From: Sarocladium kiliense | Taxonomy: Eukaryota > Ascomycota > Sordariomycetes > Hypocreales > Sarocladiaceae | Length of the DNA: 64,000 nt | Direction: 5' to 3' | Assembly: GCA_030734395.1 (NCBI GenBank) | Contig: JAUZTG010000012.1 | Coordinates: 186,001 to 250,000 of the forward strand | Part shown: in pieces, positions 49,001 to 59,321 of the stretch | How the letters are laid out: every line of letters begins with the position of its first letter | How positions within the stretch are numbered: the stretch's first letter is position 1 | Notes under the pieces: generated by a model | What the model was told of the DNA's origin: nothing | Databases searched by the model: none | Seen by the model: the letters and a program-made list of their open reading frames with translations, nothing else | Made by a program: the position numbers and the translations under genes

Positions 49001-49331
49001 TCACAACGGCGTGCCTGCTGCGTCGACCTTCGACTTCCAAGCCAACCAGGGCAGTGGTTTTCTGCCGCCCAATGCGGCTCAAGCCTTCCAAAATCACCCC
49101 CAGATGTGGCAAGGGAACTTTGATGGCTTGCCAGACGGGCAGAGTCCTGAGAGCTGGAGTACTGGATCTGCGCCTGGCGGTCCTGCACCTACGACTTTGA
49201 ACGTCGAGGACTGGTAAGTCAAGCTGGGATGTAAATGCTTTGTTCTCCTAGCTGACGAACGTAACAGGTTCCAATTCTTTGGCATCAATGGCGATGCGAA
49301 TAACATCAACCTTGATATGCCCATGGGCTGA
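46073..49331 (+). CDS. CTF1: Zn2Cys6 transcription factor, CTF1/FarA-like regulator of fatty-acid and cutin use
   Basis: Six exons, 46073-46197, 46350-46374, 46560-46577, 46666-46805, 46874-49213 and 49268-49331, encode 903 aa, near the size I recall for Fusarium CTF1-alpha. The binuclear zinc cluster spans residues 49-78, with ligands Cys49, 52, 59, 68, 71 and 78 (C-x2-C-x6-C-x8-C-x2-C-x6-C). The surrounding RASRACETCHARKVRCDA and VPCTNCVAF are hallmarks of the CTF1/FarA group. Basic PSPKRKK follows. The fungal-specific middle homology domain (IDILHQRGAFLLP through GRPVHINLDDSDVEML) lies at ~185-400; a Pro/Ser/Thr/Gln-rich tail ends NLDMPMG. Exon 3 is an 18-nt micro-exon (ACCTGTCATGCACGAAAG, residues 51-56) carrying Cys52. 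Introns 1 and 2 are unusually long here (152 and 185 nt). FarA or FarB assignment needs a tree. Confidence 0.92.
46438..46470 (+). repeat. Perfect 11-bp inverted repeat (RNA hairpin) in intron 2 of the zinc-cluster gene
   Basis: GGTTGAGTGCC (46438-46448) and GGCACTCAACC (46460-46470) are exact reverse complements with an 11-nt GC-rich loop. The hairpin sits 63 nt after the 5' splice site of the 185-nt intron and 89 nt before the micro-exon. A smaller 6-bp, 3-nt-loop hairpin (CCAACA-ACC-TGTTGG, 46599-46613) lies in the next intron, 21 nt after the micro-exon. Structures are read from the sequence; a splicing role is inferred. Confidence 0.8.
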
Positions 49332-50220
49332 GACGTCGCAACTCGCATAAAAACGCAGATGTCAGGAATGAGATTGAGGTTGCATTGGATCGCATTTGGC
49401 TAATTGTTTACCTTGGGCTAAGGAGAGGCCACAGCGTGGCGTCCGGTGACATTCGAGAGGTATCTTCATGATAGTTGTGTGTATGATCTATTCAATGAAA
49501 GGCTGTTGCCGCTTCCGCAGACAATGGCTCAAATGAGCAGCCAGTTAGCTGCTAGTGATGTGACACATGGGCGACCATGAACTAGGACACGATATCGAGC
49601 AATGATGGTGAATGCAGTAGCAATACGGTTGATGCAACAACAGGAGTCTACTACATTGAAGAGAAGTGTACTAAATGAAAGATTCCGCGAATCCAGATAT
49701 GGTGGTTCAGCTGGGTCGCGTCAGAAGCAGCATCGCCTAGCCCTAGCAGCAGCTCCAGATCCCTCTCAATGGGGTGGGCGAGGCTGTTCGGCAGTGGATC
49801 CCGCCCGTGTCACCTCGTAGCTCCACGCGGCTTCATCCCTATTGCAACATCATCATCACAGGCCAAATTGTCCCCCTTCTACCTCATTCAGTCATCAATT
49901 ACTACGCCGCGGCCTTGGTTTATTTGATTCCGTTGCTGAGGACCCAACCGTAATTGAGACCCGTCGCCGGCTCGGGTCAGGCGTCGAACCCCTGAGCTCG
50001 CTAGAAGCAACGGTCGCCAGCCTTGGGACACCCCTCAATCGCATCTCGAACTCGTCGATCCGAGACACGCACGAGGGTGCGCCTCACCAGAGTCCAACGG
50101 AACAGAAACGAGCGAAGACACGGACCCCGATAGTGTTGGAATATTTCCTTATCGCTTCGCCCTGATGCGAAGTTGGGACGCGATCTGCGAGCCGCCCTTG
50201 ACGCTGAGAGCGTGGTCATC
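49332..50220. promoter_or_regulatory. Intergenic region between CTF1-like and LysM genes
   Basis: 889 bp between co-directional genes. The LysM frame extends upstream to about 50173 without an ATG. A frame at 49842-50165 has no recognisable features. I see no RNA gene. Confidence 0.4.
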
Positions 50221-52011
50221 ATGACGGACTCAGGTCCCTCGCACTTCACAAGCGGCCTCCACGATTCCAGCAGCGTTCGACCTCGAAATCAGCGCCTATT
50301 AGACGAGGGAACAAGCAAGAAACGAGACTCGGGATTCTTGGGTGCCTTTAGCGCTGGCACAAGTCGTACCGGAAGTCCGCTGCCCTCAAGTCGAGCGAGT
50401 CGCAGCCCCAACCGCGATGACGGAGGGAACGGAAATATTGGCCAGTTCTTGAACGAGTCGCTTTACTCGAGCTGGTCCTCTGTCTCGGGGTTTGCCTCGT
50501 CATTGCTCGGCAGCGGCGAGCTCCCTGGGAACGCTGGGCCTCGGTCCTCATCACACGCGCGGGTTGGAGGCAGAGGTCGACAGAACCTACCCAAGCCAGG
50601 CTCATTACGAACAGCGAGGTCGTGGGGTCCTGCGCCCCCTACTGAGCAGCCAGGAATTGGGGTCATAGCAGGTGGGACACTGGCGGCTCGCGAGGCTGCT
50701 CTGAAAGCAGCGAAGACAGCAAGTGTACTGGAAAGCCACGATGGCGTTAACGGCGGCCTGGACGTGACCGGCAGACACAAGCGAAGGAACTCGGACGATG
50801 TGAAGCCGCTGGCGACGGAGACGGAAGAAGTTCTTGTCTATGTGCATTGGGTACAGAGCAGCGATACTTATCAAGGATTGATCCTCCGGTATAAGTGCCG
50901 TGAGGATGCTTTTCGACGAGCGAACGGCCTGTGGTCTCGTGATACGATACAGACGCGCAAATGGCTGACCATCCCGGTCGACGCCTGCGAGCTTCGCGGC
51001 CGGCCTTGTGATCCACCAGCATGGCACAACGAACGCAAGGTCGACCTACTTGCGCCAACACCCAAAGCCGAGGAGGTTGGAAATGGGAAACAACCTGCGC
51101 ATGATGACTTCTTCAGCCGGCCCTTGAACGGCAATTCAACCGACACTGATCAGCCGGAAGAGGAAGAGTACCCATGGACACATGTTCGTTGGGTCAAGGT
51201 GGATTCGATGCAGCAACCCATTGAGATAGCACGGGTTTCGAGGCAAGCTATTGGGTACTTCCCACCACGCAGGAGGAAAAGCATTCGCACATACTCAACA
51301 TTATCAACACCACGCCAAAGTCTGGATCTCTCGAGCAACCCGCCAGGGTCAGTCGAAGGTCCGTCATCTCGGCGTGAGAGCTCTCTAGGCAGTCGTCCGC
51401 AATTGCCATCTACTCCCGTGTCGACACGGAGTCGAATGAACAGTGCAGGTGCGGACACGCGACCGATGTGGATGAGACGACCTGGCGGTGTCGGCTCACT
51501 GAGCAAGGCTGTTCGTGCTCCCGGTCCTGATAAGGACTACTTCAACACTTTCACCAAGAAGCACATACCAGGTTTGGCTATTGAGGGTCCTTCCATGTCG
51601 ATCATGGGTTCCGAGACTGCTCATTTCGGCTTTGGACAAGACTCTGCCGCACTCGTCGAATCACCCTTCGAAGAAGGCCGAGACGCCGCATCATCTTCCC
51701 GGCAAGGCACTGGCCTGGATAAAGCTGCAGCTGCAGTCGAGACGTGGTTACGCGGAGCGCTGTCGAAGCGACCGAGCACGCCATTAATGAGCGGACGCAC
51801 TAGGTTCGGCGGCAGGAACGCGGGTACCGAAGACAGCGACTTGATCGAATTGACGGATACGGCGAGTGACGACGGGAGACTGTTAGGCGACTCGGCGGTG
51901 GGACTGCTAGACCAGCCGATTGGCACAACTGGGTGGAGTGGTGGTGAAGGGTCGGTGGTCAGGGGCAGAGGGCCGACTTCTGGAACCCTCAAAGGGTCGA
52001 AGGATGACTGA
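50221..52011 (+). CDS. LysM-domain protein without signal peptide
   Basis: A single exon encodes 596 aa. The N-terminal ~180 residues are Ser/Gly/Arg-rich and disordered. A single LysM domain lies at about residues 202-245 (VYVHWVQSSDTYQGLILRYK, then AFRRANGLWSRDTIQTRKWL). A Trp-containing segment (YPWTHVRWVKVDSMQQPIEIARVSRQAIGYFP) follows, then a long disordered C-terminus. Neither signal peptide nor membrane helix is visible, unlike secreted LysM effectors. Intracellular LysM proteins with a single domain of this kind (LYSMD2-like) occur across fungi and animals and have no settled function. It is therefore unlikely to bind chitin at the cell wall, but that is inference from the missing signal sequence. 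Confidence 0.85.
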   Translation: MTDSGPSHFTSGLHDSSSVRPRNQRLLDEGTSKKRDSGFLGAFSAGTSRTGSPLPSSRASRSPNRDDGGNGNIGQFLNESLYSSWSSVSGFASSLLGSGELPGNAGPRSSSHARVGGRGRQNLPKPGSLRTARSWGPAPPTEQPGIGVIAGGTLAAREAALKAAKTASVLESHDGVNGGLDVTGRHKRRNSDDVKPLATETEEVLVYVHWVQSSDTYQGLILRYKCREDAFRRANGLWSRDTIQTRKWLTIPVDACELRGRPCDPPAWHNERKVDLLAPTPKAEEVGNGKQPAHDDFFSRPLNGNSTDTDQPEEEEYPWTHVRWVKVDSMQQPIEIARVSRQAIGYFPPRRRKSIRTYSTLSTPRQSLDLSSNPPGSVEGPSSRRESSLGSRPQLPSTPVSTRSRMNSAGADTRPMWMRRPGGVGSLSKAVRAPGPDKDYFNTFTKKHIPGLAIEGPSMSIMGSETAHFGFGQDSAALVESPFEEGRDAASSSRQGTGLDKAAAAVETWLRGALSKRPSTPLMSGRTRFGGRNAGTEDSDLIELTDTASDDGRLLGDSAVGLLDQPIGTTGWSGGEGSVVRGRGPTSGTLKGSKDD

Positions 52012-54525
52012 TTGGCTTTCCGTGATATCCCCTACCCTCAATCTCCTTGGATGAGAATGACATCTTTACTAGCGAGCCGGTCATTGGATAAGCCAGAAAG
52101 ACCACACATCCTGGCAGGGCCTAACCGGTTGTTTCACCCTTTTCGTTTTGAACATCTATAGAATTTTCACCATAAGCATTTGTTTCCTCCCCCTTATTCT
52201 TACATTTGGAATGGCGTTTTGGGTAGTCAGTGTGAGAACCCGATGGAGTGGGAGTCTAGTTGAAGCGGTGACGAAGCATAGGATAGGCTTATTAGGCTTT
52301 CCGTGATGCCTGAGAATGCAAGATCTATTTCAGATGGGTGATCAATGTGCGGCCTGGTGCATTTTGTGTAGTAATTGTGAGATGGACCAGATCCCCAGCT
52401 TGATCAATGTACTTCGAATCGACCCGTAACGATGTCTTCCATCACTTTGCGCAGTGTCAGAAGAAACGACCTCGGAAATCATGGCAACTAATCTCCTTGT
52501 GTCTATGCGAGGGTTAGCTCATCATGTTTCCAAGTATGCTGGGCTGGTTGAGGAGGTATCAGAGGTCTGACTCACCGTGCAAACCCAAGCGTGTACAATC
52601 AAGCAAACATTAGGCGCGGCATGCGTAAAGTCGTGAAACTGCATCTTCCTTCATCCCTCGTTCTTCACTTCCCCAGTGCCTTCCCCGGGCTTATCGGATG
52701 TAGCATCGTGTTCGCTGGGTGTGATGGCAACGGAAGACGTCTGGCTGATGATGGAGATTAAGATGGTGACGGGATGCATTGTGGAAATCGGAGAGGTATG
52801 ACAGCTGAGTAAAACAAAAGTTGCTTGTAGTAACAGCGGACGTCTTTGACAGCAGAGAATCAGGTGGCGGCGAAGAGATGGACGTCTCTTTATAGACAGC
52901 CCAAATCTTTTCCTGGGCAAGGTACCTTACCTATATTGTCCGTGTCGAGGTCCGACCGAGAGCCTGCAGCTTATTCTTTTGAACGAATGTGCACATTTGA
53001 CTCCAACGTGGGATTGGTGTCCCAATCGAGTGTTTTCATGAGCTTGGCGATAGCCATGCTGCCTGAAGAGACGCGGAGGGACATCAAGAGGCGTTGATTA
53101 CATTAGGATAGAACGCCCGTAGGAGCTCAGGTCAACTCGTGCCTGGTTCTGTGAGGATCAGCAGATGCCTTCATGGGAGCCGTCTCGCAGTGACCTCCAT
53201 GTAAGTCAAATCCTCTGCAGATGCCGCGCCACCGCCATGCTTGGTGAGCGTAGTTACAACCACCCTCCTGGGCTCGTCGACACAGATGTCATATCTTGGC
53301 TCGGGGGCGGTTTCCTTTCGTCTTCGCACATCGGGGAATGGTCCCTTTAGGATCGCCTGTGCTTGACTGTTGCGAGTATCAAAAGCCGGTCTTTGCTCTT
53401 GATCTTGGTAGCCTAGACTGCGTTATTGCTCAGCCTAATTGGTCAATTCTACTTGCTCAAACAACACTTGTATGATGTTCTCCTGCTCCTTTTGTTTTCT
53501 TGGAGCTTCCCCGCAAGGCACCAGGCAGCATCATGCGACATCATCTCAGTATATTCAAAGCATCCAGTCCGCCAGGTCCACCACCTCTAGCCGCGACATA
53601 CATAAGCAGTTGGAGACTGTAAGCGCGCTACACATAAGCGAGCCATTCGGGCGTAGGGCTGGGGGCCCCATTGGCTTTGAACCGAGCCTATGGGTGTGTT
53701 GGTGCAGCCAAAATGGTACTATGGGCTTGGCCGCAACCTGAATTTGCGCCTCGCCATTGACAGTCTGTGTAACCCAAGAAATGGCAGTGGGAGTGTTTGC
53801 GATGTCTGTTCTGTGCCGCTATTCAGGCAGATCCGTTAGGCAGACATCGTCTGTGCCAAGGAAGACCCTGAACAGGGGCGACGGGAAGTATTCCACAAGA
53901 ACCCGCTGTTCGTGATGATACCTGTGTCGTTTTGAGAGCCAAGATCGTCAAGTCATGCATGGTGTCTCACGCCAAGAAGAGCGGTTCTCTAAGCCTCCAA
54001 GGAGCCTTTGAGCGGCATGTAGGACTCGGAGGAGCTCGGCCATGCCAATGTTCCTTGAACTACTCCACAGGGGCGCATATGCGAATCAGATCAATGTTCA
54101 GGGTACTTTCAGGTTCGGATGCCCATTTTGTCTCCAGTCTTGATGGCTCGAGCGGCTGTGTTCCCGTTATGTGGCATGCTAGCACTATTGAGGGGTGACA
54201 TTGGGTCTTGGACGTCACGAAGATGATGGATCAAAGACCTGGGTATAGTGGGCATCTGGAGACCCAGATATTCATCTTCTCATCCAGTAAGATATATTGA
54301 TCAGATTAGAGTCTTATTTCATTGAGCTGAGAAAAATGAGCAGGCAAGAATTACGTAGGGTTGGTCCGTTGTCGAGTCCTCTTACACCAGTCCTAACCCT
54401 TGCTAACCCTCAACCCTTCTATCGATAAGATCAAGCTCCCAACGCGTCTCCTCCTCATCCGCACTCCTCCTCGACAACGACAACGAGACCACAGAGAGCG
54501 ACGGCTCCCGAGCTCTTCTGACGCC
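52012..54525. other. 2.5-kb gene-poor intergenic region
   Basis: No convincing gene is seen between the LysM gene and ARV1. A minus-strand frame at 52651-52920 contains a short hydrophobic MHPVTILISIISQ start at about 52776 followed by a polar tail; it is too short to trust. No tRNA, transposon ends or long repeats were found. Plus-strand frames at 53439-53741 and 53932-54198 lack features. Confidence 0.45.
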
Positions 54526-55572
54526 ATGCCCATCTGCATCGAGTGCCGCCACCCGGTCAAGACGCTATGGACGCAGTACTCCGGCGCAGGTGACAAGTCG
54601 AGCGGCCACAACATCCGACTCACCGTCTGTCGCAAGTGTGGCCGGTTCTGCGACAAGTATGTCGAGCATGACTTTGTCGTGCTGTTCATCGATCTGGTCT
54701 TGATCAAGCCGCAGGTGCGTTGTGATCCTAGCACATGGTGTGAATCCATTACTAACGGCCAGATTTGTAGGTCTACAGACATTTGCTGCACAACACCTTG
54801 ATGCGCGACAACGATCGATTCGATGTATGTTTATAAGTACCCGTGCCGAACGATATGATCACCTGCTAACCGAGGCCATGGTTGTGCAGCCTTCGATAAT
54901 CAGACTCGGAGTCTTGCTTTTGCTATTTGACGTCTACCTGACTTGGGCTCGGATCGAGAAGCAGACAGTCCCAGACTCAGTTCCTGGTGAATCCAACTTG
55001 GGCAAGCTTGCGCAACAGCCTATTGTGTTCCAATACCTCTTCTTTCGTATGATAGCCCTGATATGGCTAATCGCCCTACCGTGTTATTTGATGCTGACAA
55101 TTCTCTAGTCATCCTCTGCGCCCTATCGACCCTGGCTTTCCACATCTCCATCCGCTTCCTTACATCCTCACCCCTCTCACCACTTACACTCACTAACCTC
55201 CTCCCGCGATACCCACGACCTAACTCTGTCTCGACCGCATTACTCGTCTCCTCATCCACGAAGCTTTTCCCAATTCTCATGGTCATCTGGGAGTACGATG
55301 TGCCAGCGGCGGCGCGTTCATTGGGTTGGGCAGTTGTAGCGAACAACGTTGAGGCGCTCCGTATCCTCCTGGACTGCAAATACTACATCGCTTGTCTACT
55401 TGCACTAGTTGGCGCAGCGAGTAGATGGGCGATTGGGAGAATGGTCCTGGTAGCGGCAGGCTTGGGAGACGTGGACTCGATCACGGAGAGTAGCGTAGCC
55501 GCGGACGGGAAAGCTCTCTGGGCGCTCATGACATATGCGAGGGAATGGGCCGGGCGTATAGCAGTAGGGTAG
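54526..55572 (+). CDS. ARV1: Arv1, ER sterol/GPI homeostasis protein
   Basis: Four exons, 54526-54714, 54771-54824, 54890-55046 and 55109-55572, encode 287 aa. Arv1 is an ER membrane protein that affects sterol and sphingolipid distribution and delivery of early GPI intermediates. The Arv1 homology domain begins at the very N-terminus with a zinc ribbon (CIECRHPVKTLW...VCRKC, Cys4) and continues DKYVEHDFVVLFIDLVLIKPQVYRHLL, split across exons 1 and 2. Three or four membrane helices follow. Exon 2 is only 54 nt and encodes VYRHLLHNTLMRDNDRFD, the most conserved part of the family. Reading through any of the introns breaks the frame. The length is typical. Confidence 0.94.
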
Positions 55573-55878
55573 ATAGAGTCGCCAAGATTGATGAAGTCCG
55601 TTATATATGCGCATCTCCCTTGTGAGTATGGACGACACGTAGCCTGTGATGGTGGCGTGACTGCTGCGGCCAGTTGTAGAAAATGCACACACAGCCCCTC
55701 TACTGCCACCAGTCACTTCCCAGCACACGCTCAAGTAATGCAAGCTCTGCAATGAATTGCTCCCAAATAACGCCAATGTATCTTCCAGCCAGCTCGCCTC
55801 ATCCCGAAGAATCGTACAGCTGCACCAGCCTCTTCGCACGTAAGCACCACCTCCCCTGATACACCAGAGCAGACTCCT

Positions 55879-56230
55879 TTATTCCAGGAACGATTCCCTC
55901 AAGTCGCTTCGTCTCGGCTGGATCAGCGGGTGGAGTTGCGCGAGGAAAGTGATGGCCCAAAGAAGGTAGCAGCTGACGATGGCGAGGATGAGGGAGGATC
56001 GCCAAAGACTGGTGAACGTTAGTCGATCAAGAGCACCTCTTTTGTTGCTGACTGGGAGTACATACACTTGGTTCTCTCCCTTGGGAGCGAAGAACCATGA
56101 CGCCACACACATGGCGACGATGACGGCGAGGCCGATGAAGATGGAGTACCTGTGCCAAAGCTCCTACGTCAGCTTCTTTGGTCCAGCTTGCAGTCTGTTC
56201 CTGTTGTCCCAGAGCTTACCCTTGTGCCAT
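55879..56230 (-). CDS. VMA9: V-type proton ATPase subunit e (Vma9), tiny three-exon gene
   Basis: Three exons on the minus strand, 56220-56230, 56066-56149 and 55879-56008, encode 74 aa. Subunit e is a two-helix hydrophobic component of the V-ATPase Vo sector that acidifies vacuoles and Golgi. The product starts MAQGYSIFIGLAVIVAMC, has the conserved loop WFFAPKGENQVLWRSS, a second helix (LILAIVSCYLLWAITFLAQL) and ends with the family tail HPLIQPRRSDLRESFLE. Exon 1 is only 11 nt (ATG plus eight bases) and exon 2 is 84 nt, so no single open frame reveals the gene. Donor GTAAGC and GTATGT and acceptors ACAG and CCAG fit, and the total is exactly 75 codons. It diverges from the N-acetylglutamate synthase gene. 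Confidence 0.93.
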
Positions 56231-56868
56231 ATTGATGAGTTCGTCTTTCTGTAGTGTAGAATGGGTCGAATCGACTTGCGAACTTGAGACTGGTTCGTAG
56301 CGCGTCTCGGGATGTGGTCGTCGATGTGTTGATGGAGACCTGCTGCGCTCGGTGGTTCGGGGACGGGGGTATAGCTTGACGATGCACTCGAACGCTTAGT
56401 CATCTTGCATATTCACTTTGGGGAACCTTGGTTCGATGTGCATTTGGCGCGCCACCAGAGGTGATTCTCTAGAACTTGATTATTGTGAGATATGGAATCA
56501 TGGAATTATCTATCAGGCCCCCGCCAGAATTTTCAATTTCAAGCCCATCTTCTGTATGACCTGCCTTTCTTTGTCGTCGATGGTCTGTGATGCTTGTCCT
56601 TCCTCGGCTCCACTACAGATAACACCCCAGGTTGAGCTTATCAGCCGATGCCGGCAATCTCAACATTAAAGCTTGAAGATCTCTAAACTTTGACTCACCA
56701 ACATCACCAGCATCTCCTAATATTATCTTTTCCTCTGGGCTCGGTGCTTGGCTAGGCCATAGTCTGCCATGGTATCATAGCAATACCCACGTTGGCACAG
56801 CGGCACGGGCACCACAAAATTCAGCTCCAATTCCCGAGGTTGTCGTCACCGCTTCTACCCCGACCAAC
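56231..56868. promoter_or_regulatory. Divergent promoter region, VMA9 and N-acetylglutamate synthase, with a CPC1/GCN4 site
   Basis: 638 bp separate the two start codons. An exact TGACTCA lies at 56691-56697, 172 bp before the synthase ATG. CPC1 (Neurospora) and Gcn4 (yeast) bind this heptamer to induce amino-acid biosynthesis genes under starvation. A CCTCGG core also occurs at 56602-56607. A minus-strand frame starting at 56403 overlaps the VMA9 leader in another frame and is not taken as coding. Confidence 0.6.
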
Positions 56869-58834
56869 ATGGGAAGCCGCTGTGCAGGCAAAGCGGCCAT
56901 AAAATGCGGTCAATGCCTCATTTCGAGGGTCAATGGACAGAATTTGAAGCAATTGGGCACACGTCATAGTCGTCTGTTGTCAGCTCCAGCGTCCAAACCC
57001 AACACGAAACGAAACATTGAAAGGGTAACTACTTGAACAGTCTTGCTCTTCGAAGCCGCTGTGCTGACCGTCATGACAGGATGTCCTCGTCTCTGTCCTC
57101 GAGGCAGCTGCCACCAAACGCGACGCCAAAGGATACCTCCAAAAGTACGCATCAAAGAGCCCAGAGGCCTTGTCGCGGACGCCTCAGTTTCAGCAAGGCA
57201 AAGAAAGCGTCACAGTCCGCACACCTACCCAAGGCTCATCGAATGTTGCTATTGTCAAGCTTCGGGCCCCGGATCAGCTTGATGAGCAAACTATTGAGGG
57301 CGTCGCCAGGACTCTTGACCAGCTTCGGTTACTGGGCTTGCTGAGCGTGGTGGTCGTGGACTGTGGGCCTGACGCAACTGTCAAAGACTGCAGTGAACAG
57401 GCTTTTCGGCTCTGTGAGGCCATTGACGACTTTGGAAAACCAGGATCCAGATTCGTGGGTCAACTTTTCACTCGCAACGCCGTGCGAAACACCACCCGAC
57501 CGAGTTTCCTCGCAGATCAGATCAAGGTCGACGACTTTGGAGCCTTGGAACAGGCTCTGCAGCTCCACCTCATCCCCGTTCTGCCGCCGCTGGCAAGTCT
57601 CAACGCAACTCATGCCCCTGAGCCAACCAATGCGAACGACCTGGTCCTAGCACTAACACGGTACTTTTCTGGGTTGCAACTCAAGGCTGCGGAGTCTGAG
57701 CGGGACGTGGAGGACCACCTCGAGACAATGAACAAGATTGCGTCCGTAGAACGCATCATTATCCTCGACCCCCTGGGTGGAATACCCATGTCCAATCGAC
57801 CGGACATACCGCATCGTTTCATCAATCTCGAGCAGGAGTACCAACCTCTGACTTCGTATTTCCTTGGGAAGGACTCTGGGAAGCTCTCGACACAGAATGT
57901 TCGTGACAGCTCATCCGCCAAAATCCATGCCTCAAACCTCCATTTGACCAAAGAAGCACTCTCCATCTTGCCATCGACATCATCTGCGCTAATTACAACA
58001 CCATATGGGGCTGCAAATAGTGACAGAACCGACGGCAAGTCTGTCAGCAATTCGCCCATCAGCTTTGACGATATGGTCACAACCCGGCGGAAGCAAAATC
58101 CGCTCCTCTACAATCTTCTAACCGACAAGCCTGTGTTTTCATCATCATTACCTACGCAGAGAATGCAACCTGATGCAAATGTAGCCTCGAATGAGAGCCA
58201 GGTGCTGAGCAGCGCGGCAACACTGGTCAAGCGTGGCATGCCTGTCACGATATATCCTGACCCTCGCGTCAATCCTTGGCAACCACCGAAACCAGGGTCA
58301 CCACGACTGCGCCTAACAGACAGATGCATCGATATGCCCAGGCTCATGTATCTTATCGAGGACTCCTTCAACCGCAAGATTGACGTGCAAGATTATCTCA
58401 ACCGTGTCAATGAGAACCTCGCCGGCGTCATTATTGCCGGTGAATACGAAGGCGGTGCCATTCTGACTTGGGAGCGACCGCCGGGCATGAGCGAAGAGGA
58501 GGCATACGAGTCAGGACGTATGGTCCCCTACCTAGATAAGTTTGCTGTTCTCAAAAGTCGTCAAGGCAGTGGAGGTGTTGCCGACATCGTGTTCAACGCT
58601 ATGGTACGAGACTGCTTCCCTGAAGGTGTGTGCTGGCGCAGCCGTAAGGACAACCCGGTGAACAAATGGTACTTTGAGCGATCGAGAGGAACAGAGGTTC
58701 TAATGGGGTCGAACTGGAAGATGTTCTGGACCACGCCGGGCTTCTTACCAGGAGACACGACACATACAGACTACGAGGCGGTATGCCGTGCAGTTGAGCC
58801 GTCATGGGCAGACAACAAGCACATCCTGGACTAG
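56869..58834 (+). CDS. ARG2: Mitochondrial N-acetylglutamate synthase, arginine biosynthesis
   Basis: Two exons, 56869-57024 and 57080-58834, encode 636 aa. It makes N-acetylglutamate from acetyl-CoA and glutamate, the first step of fungal arginine synthesis (arg-14 in Neurospora, ARG2 in yeast). Exon 1 supplies a presequence rich in Arg/Lys/Ser without acidic residues (MGSRCAGKAAIKCGQCLISR), followed by the family entry RDVLVSVLEAAATKRDAKGY. A degenerate amino-acid-kinase domain spans ~90-400. The C-terminal GNAT acetyltransferase segment is NLAGVIIAGEYEGGAILTWE ... VLKSRQGSGGVADIVFNAMV with WRSRKDNPVNKWYFERS. The intron (donor GTAACT, branch CTGAC) keeps phase 0. The downstream ATG at 57170 lies inside the conserved region, so a start there would truncate the enzyme. 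Confidence 0.95.
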
Positions 58835-59321
58835 CGTACAAGGAGAATGATCTAGCACACATCATTAGGCTATACCAAATTACATCCTTGCAATCAGTTG
58901 ACTACGACATGCACATGCTTGTCTGCCGTACACAAGGCACCTCAAGATCCGGTACCTGCTTGACCTTGCTCCTATGAAGATACGAGACGAAGCGATGCAC
59001 GTGATCCAGCACGACCTGGTGGGGCTCGACCAGAAGCTTGGACCAAGGGACCAAAGGGACCTGCACCCCTGAGCAGCGCCCAGGGCTGCAGGACGGGAGG
59101 TGGGCAACGGCGCTGCAGCGAGTGCGTCCAGCGCTTGTGACAGAGTGGTTCCCATATCAACCATTGCTGTCGACACCTTCAAGCTCATCCTCCCATCATC
59201 ATCCCACCACAGCCACCTCGTCCAATTGTCATTCTCCCAAGCCAGCTACGAGAGCCCAAATCCGAATCTCCAGAATCTCTACCCTCCTTATCAACTGTTA
59301 CCATTTCCCCACTCGCCCAAG
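58835..59321. promoter_or_regulatory. Intergenic region upstream of GVP36
   Basis: 487 bp between co-directional genes. The last ~150 bp before the ATG are rich in C, T and A, consistent with a promoter and 5' leader. Frames on both strands show nothing recognisable. Confidence 0.4.

Noticed and set aside
52651..52920. Minus-strand frame with a short hydrophobic N-terminal segment, a possible small secreted peptide
   Set aside because: The hydrophobic core is weak and the peptide short. No promoter signal or cysteine pattern supports it.
55405..55839. Minus-strand frames antisense to ARV1
   Set aside because: They are shadows of the ARV1 coding strand and have no conserved features.
56169..56403. 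Minus-strand frame beginning MTKRSSASSS upstream of VMA9
   Set aside because: It is out of frame with VMA9 and has no family features. Splicing it into VMA9 exon 2 breaks the conserved protein.
56231..56868. Arginine attenuator peptide upstream frame before the synthase gene
   Set aside because: That peptide belongs to the carbamoyl phosphate synthetase small-subunit gene. I found no short upstream frame of that type here.
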